NCBI RefSeq assembly: GCF_005502275.1
Contig: NZ_SWLZ01000019.1
Coordinates: 30,438-94,437 of the forward strand
DNA: 64,000 nt
Direction of reading: 5' to 3'
DNA from: Robertmurraya siralis
GTDB lineage: Bacteria > Bacillota > Bacilli > Bacillales > Cytobacillaceae
Positions within the stretch are counted from its first letter, which is position 1. Every line of letters starts with the position of its first letter. Of this stretch, positions 1 through 8,633 are shown one piece after another. Below the pieces are notes generated by a model, which saw nothing but the letters and a program-made list of their open reading frames with translations, made no database searches and was not told where the DNA came from. The position numbers were made by a program, and so were the translations under genes.

Positions 1-1269
1 GATTATCTTGATTCTCGCACCGGGCTTATGAATGGGAAAATGCAGGATTTCAGACTGCCGTTTGCTGATGTATTAGTGAATATGCCTTTATTTAGAGGAA
101 ATGAGGGAGTAGCGGGCAGATCTAATACTTATGAAATCAGTGAGATGACCGCCATTTTGGAAGGCTTGGAGCGATATTGCGGAATCGAGCCCCGTGGCAA
201 AAGGACAGTCGTTCGTGAAAGTTATCACCGATTAAAAAATAACGCACTAAATCCACTAAGTGTAGGTGTCCATGAATCTGAAAAATATGAACTGCCTCAT
301 TTCCCATTCAAAAAGTTTCATCCTGATGACCCAATGGATTGGGTCTGGGGTTACTCATTTTTGCAAGAGAGACCTATTTTGGTTCCTAAGCTGCTTGCCT
401 ATTATAGTTTAAGCTGTGGGGATGGCTTTGTATATGAAACTTCAAACGGATGTGCTTTAGGCGGAAGTTTAGAGGAAGCCATTTTTCACGCCATAATGGA
501 AGTCGTTGAAAGAGATTCATTTTTGTTAACCTGGTATGCCAAGCTCCCCCTTCCACGGCTTGATCTTCGTTCTGCAAACGATCAAGAATTACAGCTAATG
601 GTAGACCGGATTCTTGAAATGGCCGGATACGACCTTTATTTTTACAACTCAACGATGGAACATGGAATTCCAAGTGTTTGGGCAGTGGCAAAAAACAGAA
701 GAGCCCATGGCGTAAATATAATTTGTGCAGCTGGTGCAAACCCTGATCCTGTAAGAGCAGTGAAAAGCTCGATCTACGAACTGGCAGGAATGATGTTTAG
801 GGATGATGAAAAATTGGAAATGAACAGACAGAAATACCAAAAGATGCTGCAAGACCCGTTCGAAGTCCGGACGATGGAGGACCATGGTATGCTATACGGT
901 TTGAAAGAAGCAGAGGATCGACTGAATTTTTTATTAGATAATCATCGTCCTGTACGAATGTTTGCGGAAGAATTTATGGAGCCACCAGCCAATACTGATT
1001 TAAAAGATGATCTTCAGGATCTTCTACAGAGGTTCCGCGACTTAAATCTTGATGTTATCGTGGTTGACCAGACCACGGATATCACTAAACGGAATGGATT
1101 ATTCTGTGTAAAAGTACTTATTCCCGGTATGTTACCGATGACATTTGGACATCACCTTACTCGCGTAAAAGGCTTGCAAAGGGTGCTCACGGTACCTAAG
1201 CAGCTAGGCTTTGCACCAACACCATTAACGTATGATCAGCTTAATCCATTTCCACATCCATTCCCATAG
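1..1269 (+). CDS. YcaO-domain cyclodehydratase (SagD-like), 5' end outside window
   Basis: The frame is open from the first base, so this is the C-terminal part of a gene that starts upstream. The product is a YcaO-family protein, which in azoline-forming (TOMM) pathways uses ATP to cyclise Cys/Ser/Thr of a precursor peptide. Visible are the three Glu-rich ATP-binding stretches of the family: SEMTAILEGLERY near nt 140-178, EAIFHAIMEVVERDSF near 475-520, and PVRAVKSSIYELAG near 745-790. The C-terminus PFPHPFP fits the PxPxP tail of peptide-cyclising YcaO enzymes, which argues against a YcaO with another role. The SagB-type gene follows after 24 nt, so the two are probably co-transcribed. Family assignment is firm; the product peptide is unknown. 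Confidence 0.9.
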   Translation, partial: DYLDSRTGLMNGKMQDFRLPFADVLVNMPLFRGNEGVAGRSNTYEISEMTAILEGLERYCGIEPRGKRTVVRESYHRLKNNALNPLSVGVHESEKYELPHFPFKKFHPDDPMDWVWGYSFLQERPILVPKLLAYYSLSCGDGFVYETSNGCALGGSLEEAIFHAIMEVVERDSFLLTWYAKLPLPRLDLRSANDQELQLMVDRILEMAGYDLYFYNSTMEHGIPSVWAVAKNRRAHGVNIICAAGANPDPVRAVKSSIYELAGMMFRDDEKLEMNRQKYQKMLQDPFEVRTMEDHGMLYGLKEAEDRLNFLLDNHRPVRMFAEEFMEPPANTDLKDDLQDLLQRFRDLNLDVIVVDQTTDITKRNGLFCVKVLIPGMLPMTFGHHLTRVKGLQRVLTVPKQLGFAPTPLTYDQLNPFPHPFP

Positions 1270-1293
1270 TGGAAGAGTAGGAGGACAAAAGGT

Positions 1294-2871
1294 TTGGATC
1301 TAGACACATTTATACATCAATTGCATTTTGACACGGATAAACTCTTTCATCCAGATTGGAAGATAGATTGGGAAGATGCCCCACTTCCATATAAATTGTA
1401 CCGTGGCTTGCCAGAGATACCATTATCTGCGGAAGTGCCGTCAACTCTCAAGAAGAAAGAAAATAACCAAAGCCCTAGTCTAGATGAGCTTGGTCATTTT
1501 TTATGGTATGTATACGGTTTAACTCAATACTCCCAATCTTCGTTAATGGATGATACCAAAGATAAGCTTGTAAGTTATAAACAGTCGTTAAGGAGATTTG
1601 TTCCCTCAGGAGGAGCTTTGTATCCTAATGAACTATATGTATATATAAAACTGGATGAAATTCCAAATGGTATTTACCATTACGATGTGGCACATCATCG
1701 TCTTATTTTACTACGAGAAGGAACTTACGATTTCTATTTATCTAGAGGTCTTGAAAAGGGCCTTCCCATTTCGGACTGTTTTTGCACCATATTTATCTCG
1801 ACTGTTTTTTTAAAGAATTTTTATAAATACAATAATTTTTCTTACAGACTCCAAGGGTTAGATGCAGGAGGATTAATTGGGCAATGCTTAGAAATTGCCA
1901 ATATGATGGGGTTCTCAACACGGGTCTGTTATCAATTTCTTGATCGATCTATTAATCATTTACTTGGATTATCCGAAATGGAGGAAAGTGTATATGCTGT
2001 TATTCCATTAAGCAAGAAATCATCAATACCTCGTGTTGATGACGAAAAAAGTGAAGAAATGGTTTCTGCTTCTGAATTGTGTCGGGAAATTCCAGAGTTG
2101 CACCATGCTTCCTATAATCGTTCAAATAAAGTCATTGACTATCCTGTACTGAGGGAATTTAATGAACAATCGATGTTTGAAACAAGACAGTCCTTCATAA
2201 AATTAACCAAAAACAATACTGAGGCTTCCTTAGGTACGCAGCTGATCCTATTGCCAATTACAGAGTGTTTTTCATACGATATCGCATCTGCCTGCAGAAA
2301 GCGATATTCACCTGATATCGATTTTACATTGGGAAAAGTGAGCCTTACACAATTATCTATTCTATTAAAGGAGACATTTTCTTTTGTATACCAAAATGAT
2401 CTTGACATTACACAGGGACAAATTGAAACACGGACTTCTTTATTTGGCTGTTTTTATAACGTAGAGGGAGTTCCAAATGGCGCCTATTCTTATGACAATA
2501 GCACTCATGCACTACAGAGAATAGCCAAAGGGGATTTCCGGGAAGCTTTACAGTCTGGATTAACCATGCCCAACGTAAATTTGTATCAAGTTCCACTCTG
2601 TATGCATATTGTTGGAGACAGAGAACACCTTAAGGGGGTATTGGGATATAGAGGTTACCGTATTCAACAAATGGAAGCGGGCATACTCATGCAACGGATG
2701 CTTCTGTTGTCGGGTGCATTAGGAATGGGTGGGCATCCATTGTTAGGATTTGATGCGAATCAATGTGATGATCTTTACAGGCTCCATTTGAAAGATAAAA
2801 CCAGCTTGATTCAAATTCCGATCGGCCCATACCGTCCACGCGCTTGGTTAAAGGGAAGTTTGCATAGCTAG
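1294..2871 (+). CDS. SagB-type peptide dehydrogenase, two nitroreductase-like domains
   Basis: A 525-aa protein of the SagB/ThcOx FMN-dependent dehydrogenase family, which oxidises azolines made by YcaO enzymes to thiazoles or oxazoles. Start is TTG at 1294 behind an AGGAGG at 1279-1284. There are two related halves. The first, about residues 50-245, holds RRFVPSGGALYPNELYVY and NGIYHYDVAHHRL. The second, about 285-520, holds NGAYSYDNSTHAL and the cofactor-domain-like stretch MEAGILMQRMLLLSGALGMG. Double-domain SagB proteins are known in Bacillus TOMM loci. It follows the YcaO gene by 24 nt, which supports a joint role in maturing a ribosomally made, post-translationally modified peptide. The precursor is not visible in this window. 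Confidence 0.88.
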   Translation: MDLDTFIHQLHFDTDKLFHPDWKIDWEDAPLPYKLYRGLPEIPLSAEVPSTLKKKENNQSPSLDELGHFLWYVYGLTQYSQSSLMDDTKDKLVSYKQSLRRFVPSGGALYPNELYVYIKLDEIPNGIYHYDVAHHRLILLREGTYDFYLSRGLEKGLPISDCFCTIFISTVFLKNFYKYNNFSYRLQGLDAGGLIGQCLEIANMMGFSTRVCYQFLDRSINHLLGLSEMEESVYAVIPLSKKSSIPRVDDEKSEEMVSASELCREIPELHHASYNRSNKVIDYPVLREFNEQSMFETRQSFIKLTKNNTEASLGTQLILLPITECFSYDIASACRKRYSPDIDFTLGKVSLTQLSILLKETFSFVYQNDLDITQGQIETRTSLFGCFYNVEGVPNGAYSYDNSTHALQRIAKGDFREALQSGLTMPNVNLYQVPLCMHIVGDREHLKGVLGYRGYRIQQMEAGILMQRMLLLSGALGMGGHPLLGFDANQCDDLYRLHLKDKTSLIQIPIGPYRPRAWLKGSLHS

Positions 2872-3435
2872 GGAAAAGATCAGATTTTAATTTAGAAGTA
2901 CAATTCTAAGAACTGAGGCTCGCTTCAGTAGGGCTCAAATTCCTGTTGAACATATTGTTGATCCATAGACTGTATAGGATACAAGGACGGACACAATATA
3001 GGTGAGGATTTACAATAATTATTTATACTTTCCATTGTTGATATAATGATCATACTTCCTTTAATTGTTAAAAAAGTGTCGTACCTCTATCAAAGAGAAG
3101 CGTGTTTTTAACGCTTCTCCTCTAATTTTCGTCTCTATTTATCTTCTTAAACATTCCCTTATTAAATATTTCTCCATATACAGAAAAAATAGTAACAATT
3201 GGGCAACATTTAAAAAACGGCGAACCATCATCTATGATCTCCAACCCCGCAAATAACCACCTCACTTAGAATAACTGTTTAATGTTTTGGCATTGCCCCT
3301 CCTATATATGGGGTCCTTATAAATACCGGAATTCTTAAAATATACCCGCCTATTCCTATTAAATTATGATACAAGGTTATGCCAATAACCATAACTAAGC
3401 AATTTATCCCCCAAAATAACAAAGGAAGTGAAAAA
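2872..3435. other. Intergenic region between sagB-like gene and HpaB-like gene
   Basis: About 560 bp without a convincing gene. A 63-aa open frame at 3065-3256 has no good ribosome binding site and overlaps a hairpin. The hairpin at 3095-3119 (GAGAAGCG/CGCTTCTC) is followed by a short T-rich stretch and may end the YcaO-SagB transcript. A small inverted repeat, GGTTAT-gcca-ATAACC, lies near 3374-3389 upstream of the next gene. No Cys/Ser/Thr-rich precursor peptide was seen. Confidence 0.5.
3095..3130 (+). terminator. Possible intrinsic terminator after YcaO-SagB genes
   Basis: An 8-bp perfect stem (GAGAAGCG at 3095-3102, CGCTTCTC at 3112-3119) is followed by TCTAATTTTC. The T-tract is weak, so termination is only likely. 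Confidence 0.4.
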
Positions 3436-4890
3436 ATGGGTATTATTAGCGGAAAAGAATATATTGATCGTTTAAATAAGCTAGAAAGCGAAATTTGGTT
3501 TGATGGTGAAAAAATTAAAGGGAGAATTTCTGAGCATTTTGCCTTCAAAGGAGTTCTTAAGACAAAAGCTTCTCTATATGATTTACAGAATGATCCCATT
3601 CTAAAAGATGAAATGACTTTCTGTTTACCTGGTCAAAGGGAACGTATCGGACTTTCTTATATGCAGCCAAAAACAAAAGATGATTTAAAAAGGAAAAGAA
3701 AAATGATGGAGCACTGGGCAAGAGCTACCCATGGTTTAATGGGAAGAAGCCCTGATTATATGAACACAGCAGTTATGAGCTTTGCATCCTCATCAGCAAT
3801 TTTAAACAACAGGGAGAATTGTTTTCCTGAGAACATTCAGTCCTTATATAAAAAGGCGATGGAGGAAGACCTCTCCTTTACACATACATTTATTACTCCC
3901 CAGGTGAATCGTTCCCAGTTTTATTTGGGGATGTCTGAGAAGCCTATCTCCGCAAAGGTCATTAAACATAATCAAAACGGGCTGATTATTAATGGTGCCC
4001 GCCTCCTCGCTACTCAGGGCGGTTTAACTGATGAATTATTGGTAATTTCTGCGCCAAAATTATATTTTAATAAAGATGAAGCGTTTGCCTTTTCCATCCC
4101 TTCTAATACAAAAGGATTAAGATTTATTTGCAGAGAGTCCTTTACAGGAGGAGAATCTTCTTTTAATCATCCCCTAAGCTCAAGATATGAAGAGATGGAT
4201 TCGATTGTTGTCTTTGACAATACGCTAGTTCCATGGGACCGTGTATTTTTTTATAATAATGTCGAAGTAGCTACAGATTTTATGACCCAAAGCTCTTTTT
4301 ACATTTTTGCGTACCATCAAGTAGTAAGCAGGCAAATTGTAAAAGCAGAATTTATACTTGGGGTGGCACAACTCCTCGTTGAGGCGATTAATGTTGTCGA
4401 GTATCAGCATATACAAGAAAAACTTTCAGAAATCATAATAGGCCTTGAAACCATGAAATCGCTATTAGAAAGGGCAGAAAATGATGCCATATTAGATGAA
4501 TGGGGATGTATGTGCCCCAGCATGATACCACTGCAAGTTGCCAGTAACATTTTCCCTAGAATATATCCCCGTTTCTGTGAAATTATTCAATTAATCGGTG
4601 CTAGCGGAATGATTTCAATTCCCACCGAAAAAGACTTTGGATCAGAAATTAGAGCAGATCTGGATCAATATCTTCAAGCATATAGCATGGATGCTGAGGA
4701 TCGAGTTAAACTATTCCGTTTAGCATGGGATCTTACGATGAGTCCTTTTGGTACAAGACAAACCCAATATGAAAGATATTTTTTTGGTGATCCCATACGA
4801 CTGAGCAGCGATTTATACAGAAGCTATTTAAAAGAACCACATGTTGAGAAGATTACTAAATTTTTAAATCTAAAAAGGAAAACTAACTGA
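3436..4890 (+). CDS. HpaB-family flavin-dependent monooxygenase (4-hydroxyphenylacetate 3-hydroxylase type)
   Basis: A 484-aa protein of the HpaB/PvcC family, which has an acyl-CoA-dehydrogenase-like fold. Members hydroxylate phenolic substrates with reduced FAD supplied by a separate reductase. Typical stretches are GRSPDYMNTAVMSFASSSA near residue 100, GARLLATQGGLTDELLVIS near 180, DNTLVPWDRVFFYNN near 260 and IIQLIGASGMISIPTEKDF near 380. The ATG at 3436 is preferred over an in-frame ATG at 3379 because AAAGGAAG lies 7 nt upstream of it; the length then matches the family. No HpaC-type reductase is nearby. The gene lies 560 bp past the SagB-like gene, so a role in the same peptide pathway is possible but unproven. 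The substrate cannot be told from sequence. Confidence 0.82.
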   Translation: MGIISGKEYIDRLNKLESEIWFDGEKIKGRISEHFAFKGVLKTKASLYDLQNDPILKDEMTFCLPGQRERIGLSYMQPKTKDDLKRKRKMMEHWARATHGLMGRSPDYMNTAVMSFASSSAILNNRENCFPENIQSLYKKAMEEDLSFTHTFITPQVNRSQFYLGMSEKPISAKVIKHNQNGLIINGARLLATQGGLTDELLVISAPKLYFNKDEAFAFSIPSNTKGLRFICRESFTGGESSFNHPLSSRYEEMDSIVVFDNTLVPWDRVFFYNNVEVATDFMTQSSFYIFAYHQVVSRQIVKAEFILGVAQLLVEAINVVEYQHIQEKLSEIIIGLETMKSLLERAENDAILDEWGCMCPSMIPLQVASNIFPRIYPRFCEIIQLIGASGMISIPTEKDFGSEIRADLDQYLQAYSMDAEDRVKLFRLAWDLTMSPFGTRQTQYERYFFGDPIRLSSDLYRSYLKEPHVEKITKFLNLKRKTN

Positions 4891-5026
4891 TAAAGAATAT
4901 CGATTTAAATAGAAAGCTGTTCATGCTAATATGGGAATATAAAGTAGGCAGTGTTAAATAAACGGGTTAGACTTTGTGCAAGAAACAAGTTGAATTATAT
5001 ATGACATTAAAAGGGGAGGAGATAAA

Positions 5027-5767
5027 TTGGTTGCAAAAACGAAAAAGGATTTTGATGGGTTAAGAGAAATTGGGAAAATTTGTGGAGAAATTCGGGATCA
5101 ATTAGTCTATAGTACAAAGCCTGGAACTTCCACAGAAGAACTTGATGAAATTGCGAAAGAAATGTTTGAAAAAGCTGGGGCCCAATCTGCTCCAAAAAGT
5201 GCTTACGATTTTCCTGGATATACTTGCATAAGCATAAATGAAGAAGTAGCACACGGAATTCCGGGGAAACGAACCATTCAAGAAGGGGACATAGTAAATA
5301 TTGATGTTTCCGGTTCAAAAAACGGCTATTTCGCAGATACCGGCATTTCCTTTGTAGTAGGAGAAGGAGATACAACTTTACAGAAAATATGTGACGTTGC
5401 GAAAGAAGCATTCTATGCTGGACTTAAGAAGGCTAAGCCAGGTTCGAGAAAAAGCGCTCTCGGTAAAGCTGCACACAATGTAGCGAAACAACATGGCCTA
5501 ACAGTCATAAAAAATCTTACTGGGCACGGTGTTGGCCGTTCAATTCATGAAGAACCAAATCATATTTTCAATTACTTTACTCCATGGGATGACGAAATTT
5601 TAAAAGATGGTATAGTAATTGCCTTTGAGCCTATGATCTCTACATTTGAAGAGGAAGTTTTCCAATCCGAAGATGGCTGGACTTTCCTAACCGATGAAAG
5701 CTTTGTGGCTCAATACGAACATACGGTTATCCTTACCAAAGAAGGACCGATTATTACTACATTATAA
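5027..5767 (+). CDS. Type I methionyl aminopeptidase, second copy
   Basis: A 246-aa metallopeptidase that removes N-terminal Met from new proteins. TTG start at 5027 with AAGGGGAGGA at 5011-5020. The five metal ligands of the pita-bread fold are visible: Asp in NIDVSG, Asp in FADTG, His in GHGVGRSIHEE, Glu in AFEPMIS and Glu in QYEHTV. A second methionine aminopeptidase lies in the ribosomal cluster at 16004-16750. Bacillus genomes commonly carry two (map and yflG in B. subtilis), and this monocistronic copy corresponds to the accessory one. It has its own downstream terminator. Confidence 0.93.
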   Translation: MVAKTKKDFDGLREIGKICGEIRDQLVYSTKPGTSTEELDEIAKEMFEKAGAQSAPKSAYDFPGYTCISINEEVAHGIPGKRTIQEGDIVNIDVSGSKNGYFADTGISFVVGEGDTTLQKICDVAKEAFYAGLKKAKPGSRKSALGKAAHNVAKQHGLTVIKNLTGHGVGRSIHEEPNHIFNYFTPWDDEILKDGIVIAFEPMISTFEEEVFQSEDGWTFLTDESFVAQYEHTVILTKEGPIITTL

Positions 5768-5875
5768 AAGCGTTACACCACAATAGGATACAATGTAGCT
5801 ATTTAACAGGGCTCTTGCCCATCAGGAGATTGGACAATGCTAAATGAGCAACCGAGCACCTAATAGGGTTTTGTC

Positions 5876-5906
5876 AAAAAAGAGGGACATTCTGTTCCTC
5901 TTTTTT
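5876..5906 (+). terminator. Intrinsic terminator downstream of second methionyl aminopeptidase
   Basis: Stem AAAAAAGAGG (5876-5885) pairs with CCTCTTTTTT (5897-5906), giving a hairpin that ends in a T-run. It lies 109 nt after the stop codon. Confidence 0.75.
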
Positions 5907-6291
5907 AATGTCTTTTTGGGAAAATCAAAAAGAAAAATCCTTTCACCAATTTATATTCACTTATACTTTAAAAATAGCACAAAGGGAAACTTATTAAAGG
6001 CGCTGGATCCCGTTGCAAATCAATCTGTTATTATGGTGCAATTCATCGAATTAAACCAAATTGACAAATTATTTAAGGGAGAAATACAGGTTTATTAATG
6101 GATTTCATGTGGATAAAAAAGCACCGACAAGAACTGATGCTTTAAAGCTGTTAAGTTCTTTATAAGATTACAGTTAATTTAAACCAACTTAAACCCATAA
6201 ATTTTTATTTTTTTTATTTTAATTCCTACATGTAAGCCTAGTAAGTTTATAATTAACTAGAACATAAATATAAACAGAAAGGATGTTTTTC
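5907..6291. other. Intergenic region before DinB-like gene
   Basis: About 385 bp, very AT-rich. An 84-aa open frame at 5844-6098 runs through the terminator hairpin, lacks a ribosome binding site and has no recognisable features, so it is not called. A TATAAT at 6248-6253 may be the -10 of the DinB-like gene; its -35 is unclear. Confidence 0.5.
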
Positions 6292-6741
6292 TTGCTTTTT
6301 CCATTTCGAAACGATCCTAGAAAAACTTTAATCCCCTACCTAACCAATCTTGATGAAGAATATTGGTATATGAAATCAGATGTTTATCCAAATAACATTG
6401 CTTGGATAATATCTCATATAAGTAGCAGTGAAGACTATTGGATTAATGAAGTTGCTCTAAAAAAAGATTGTATTTTAAATGTTAATGAATTCAGTTCCAC
6501 TAAAGAAATCTTGGAAAGCTATATTCAGATTAGAAAATATACAGATGATATCCTGCACAAATTAGACAATTCGCAACTAAATAAGTTAGTTGAAGTCCCT
6601 AAGTTTTCGGACGGATGGACGCCACCTTCAGTGCCTACCCTAAACTGGCTGTTTGATCATGTTTATTCACATGAAAAGTACCATATTGGACAAATTGCAG
6701 TTATTGCAAGTCTTAACAGTTTTCAAAAACCTTTATTTTAA
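6292..6741 (+). CDS. DinB-like four-helix metalloprotein
   Basis: A 149-aa protein of the DinB/YfiT-like helical bundle superfamily. The metal-ligand pattern is visible: a His in the second helix (NIAWIISHISSSEDYW) and two His in the last long helix (HEKYHIGQI). Family members include thiol-dependent transferases and many of unknown function, so substrate and role remain open. The TTG at 6292 is favoured because AGAAAGGA ends 8 nt before it. The upstream ATG at 6283 directly abuts that Shine-Dalgarno sequence and would have no spacing. It appears monocistronic. Confidence 0.78.
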   Translation: MLFPFRNDPRKTLIPYLTNLDEEYWYMKSDVYPNNIAWIISHISSSEDYWINEVALKKDCILNVNEFSSTKEILESYIQIRKYTDDILHKLDNSQLNKLVEVPKFSDGWTPPSVPTLNWLFDHVYSHEKYHIGQIAVIASLNSFQKPLF

Positions 6742-6948
6742 TATTGTTACAGGAGGGGAGCGTTTCGTCCATCAATAAAGCTCTGTAATATTCATCTCTA
6801 GAAAGTGGGGGGAATTTGTACTCTTCTAGCAAGCTTCTTAGGATTATCCCTAATAAGCTCAAATAACCTAGTAAACTTAATACAAAATAAGTAGTTGTTT
6901 AATCTCACTTTCGATTTATTATAAGGATTAAAAAGGAGATGTATTGTT

Positions 6949-7293
6949 CTGAGAAAATATACTGTAATAAAAAAACATGTATCAAACTATCCTGATCCCA
7001 TTGTCTTAAAGAAAGATCAAAAAGTATTATTTGGAAAAGAAGATACACAATTTCCAAACTGGATTTTTTGCACATCTCTAGACACTCAAAAAGAAGGCTG
7101 GGTTCCAAAACAAATTTTAACTCCTCCTAATAACGCGGGAATATCAAGAATTACTCAGGACTATTCTGCTCATGAGTTAACCGCATATCCAGAAGAAGTA
7201 TTGTTTGGAATAAAGCATTTAAATGATTGGACATACTGTAAAACAGAAAAAGGTGAGTTTGGTTGGATACCTACCTCATGTTTATCTGAATAG
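6949..7293 (+). CDS. Small double SH3-like protein with probable CTG start
   Basis: An open frame of 114 codons with no ATG, GTG or TTG near its beginning, so standard gene finders are likely to miss or truncate it. CTG at 6949 lies 10 nt after AAAAGGAG (6931-6938) and gives the N-terminus (M)RKYTVIKKHV. Two repeated SH3-like modules are visible, each ending in a Gly-Trp motif: GWVPKQIL and GWIPTSCL. It resembles small variant-SH3 proteins of Bacillus, whose N-termini begin at this point. An ATT at 6943 is the alternative start. A frameshift at the A7 run near 6968, joining the out-of-frame ATG at 6939, is a second alternative. A terminator follows at once. Function unknown. Confidence 0.72.
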   Translation: MRKYTVIKKHVSNYPDPIVLKKDQKVLFGKEDTQFPNWIFCTSLDTQKEGWVPKQILTPPNNAGISRITQDYSAHELTAYPEEVLFGIKHLNDWTYCKTEKGEFGWIPTSCLSE

Positions 7294-7310
7294 AAGAAAA
7301 AGCTAACTAT

Positions 7311-7338
7311 AAATCAGGTGAAATGCCTGATTTTTTAT
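7311..7338 (+). terminator. Intrinsic terminator of the SH3-like gene
   Basis: Stem AAATCAGG (7311-7318) pairs with CCTGATTT (7326-7333), followed by TTTTATTT. It begins 17 nt after the stop codon of the small SH3 gene, which supports that frame being a real gene. Confidence 0.8.
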
Positions 7339-7591
7339 TTAAATACAATAACGGTAACAGAAATACGAATATCTTGGCTACTTCTCATCCTGACAAGAAG
7401 CAATGATTCAGCCCAGAATAATGTGAATAATGCGTTATGATTCTAAAGATATTTCGGATAAAGTATATACACATAAGGGCATAGAGCAGCTACTCATAGC
7501 AATTGAACACTATGAGAAAGGCTGCTTTCTCTATAAAAAATGTGTATATTACATGTGCGATTTTCAACGATTTTAAAGCAACGCATATAAA
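7339..7591. other. Intergenic region between convergent genes
   Basis: About 250 bp between two facing terminators. I see no gene here; short frames lack ribosome binding sites. Confidence 0.5.
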
Positions 7592-7625
7592 GTAAAAACC
7601 CCCAACCATGCGTGGTTGAGGGTTT
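7592..7625 (-). terminator. Intrinsic terminator of rplM-rpsI
   Basis: A 13-bp stem (7596-7608 with 7613-7625) around a TGCG loop, with T-run on the minus strand. It ends the ribosomal transcript 17 nt after rpsI. Confidence 0.88.
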
Positions 7626-7641
7626 AATAATTCCCAATATC

Positions 7642-8034
7642 TTAACGCTTTGAGAACTGAGGTGCACGACGAGCACCTTTAAGGCCGTATTTTTTACGTT
7701 CCTTCATACGAGCGTCACGAGTTAATAGTCCAGCACGCTTAAGAGTTGGACGGAATTCTGGGTCAGCTTGAAGCAACGCACGTGCGATACCATGGCGGAT
7801 TGCGCCAGCTTGACCAGTATAGCCGCCACCTTTAACGTTAACTAGAACATCATAGCTACCAAGTGTTTCAGTAGCATTTAACGGTTGCTTCACTACTTCA
7901 CGTAGTGCTTCGAATGGAATGTAATCTGTAATATCACGATCGTTCACCGTAATTTTACCATTGCCTGGAACTAAACGAACTCTTGCAACGGAACTCTTAC
8001 GACGACCAGTACCAATGTATTGAACCTGTGCCAT
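7642..8034 (-). CDS. rpsI: 30S ribosomal protein S9
   Basis: A 130-aa protein of the small-subunit head. The C-terminal tail RAPQFSKR is the conserved extension that reaches the P-site tRNA anticodon loop. The N-terminal start [16 protein letters not shown] and the [19 protein letters not shown] segment are diagnostic. It follows rplM by 18 nt with a good Shine-Dalgarno sequence (AAGGGAGG) and precedes a strong terminator, so the two form a dicistronic unit. Confidence 0.98.
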   Translation of the reverse strand: MAQVQYIGTGRRKSSVARVRLVPGNGKITVNDRDITDYIPFEALREVVKQPLNATETLGSYDVLVNVKGGGYTGQAGAIRHGIARALLQADPEFRPTLKRAGLLTRDARMKERKKYGLKGARRAPQFSKR

Positions 8035-8052
8035 TTATAAATCCTCCCTTAA

Positions 8053-8490
8053 TTATCCGCGAAGTTCCCAAACTTCAGGTTTTTGTGCTTCATGTGGATG
8101 CTCTGCTCCAGCATAAACGTGTAATTTCTTGAACATTTGACGACCTAAAGAATTCTTTGGAAGCATACCTTTAATAGCAAGCTCAAGCATTCTTTCAGGG
8201 TAGTTTGTACGCATTTCAAGCGCCGTTCTAGTCTTTAATCCGCCTGGGTGCATGGAATGACGGTAGTAGATTTTGTCAGTAAGCTTCTTACCAGTCAATT
8301 CGATTTGAGAAGCATTGATAATGATTACATGATCACCAGTGTCAACATGTGGTGTGAAAGTTGGTTTATGTTTACCACGTAGAATAGACGCTACTTCAGA
8401 AGTAAGACGACCTAAAGTCTTGCCTGCAGCATCTACTACGTACCATTTACGTTCGATATTGTTAGCGTTAGCCATAAACGTTGTACGCAT
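8053..8490 (-). CDS. rplM: 50S ribosomal protein L13
   Basis: A 145-aa protein that acts early in large-subunit assembly. [19 protein letters not shown] and [13 protein letters not shown] are typical. The start at 8490 gives [10 protein letters not shown], matching the length and N-terminus of the B. subtilis protein. Upstream lie an L13-type leader hairpin and a sigma-A-like promoter, so rplM-rpsI can be transcribed apart from the genes before it. Confidence 0.98.
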   Translation of the reverse strand: MRTTFMANANNIERKWYVVDAAGKTLGRLTSEVASILRGKHKPTFTPHVDTGDHVIIINASQIELTGKKLTDKIYYRHSMHPGGLKTRTALEMRTNYPERMLELAIKGMLPKNSLGRQMFKKLHVYAGAEHPHEAQKPEVWELRG

Positions 8491-8534
8491 GAGTTACCCT
8501 CCTAAAATTGTTCATTTTCAAAAATTCATTTTCA

Positions 8535-8590
8535 TGTTCGTATATTCTTTATCACAATAAGTTCCGGGGCTTATCGTGGGATTAAAATAC
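8535..8590 (-). ncRNA. L13-type leader RNA candidate
   Basis: In the rplM 5' leader, CACGATAAG pairs with CTTATTGTG (8571-8579 with 8554-8562) around a loop of CCCCGGAA. Low-GC Firmicutes carry a short conserved leader structure before rplM that is thought to bind L13 and control its synthesis. The position and hairpin fit; identity needs a covariance-model match. Confidence 0.55.
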
Positions 8591-8600
8591 ATACCATATT

Positions 8601-8629
8601 ATGATAAAACACTGTACTCCATATGTCAA
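8601..8629 (-). promoter_or_regulatory. Sigma-A-type promoter for rplM-rpsI
   Basis: On the minus strand TTGACA (8624-8629), 17-bp spacer, TATCAT (8601-8606). It sits just past the truA stop codon and upstream of the L13 leader. Confidence 0.6.
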
Positions 8630-8633
8630 GAAG

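Noticed and set aside
3065..3256. 63-aa open frame after the SagB-like gene, considered as a precursor peptide
   Set aside because: No ribosome binding site, no Cys/Gly-rich core, and it contains a terminator-like hairpin.
5844..6098. 84-aa open frame after the second methionine aminopeptidase
   Set aside because: It runs through the terminator hairpin, lacks a ribosome binding site and shows no family features.
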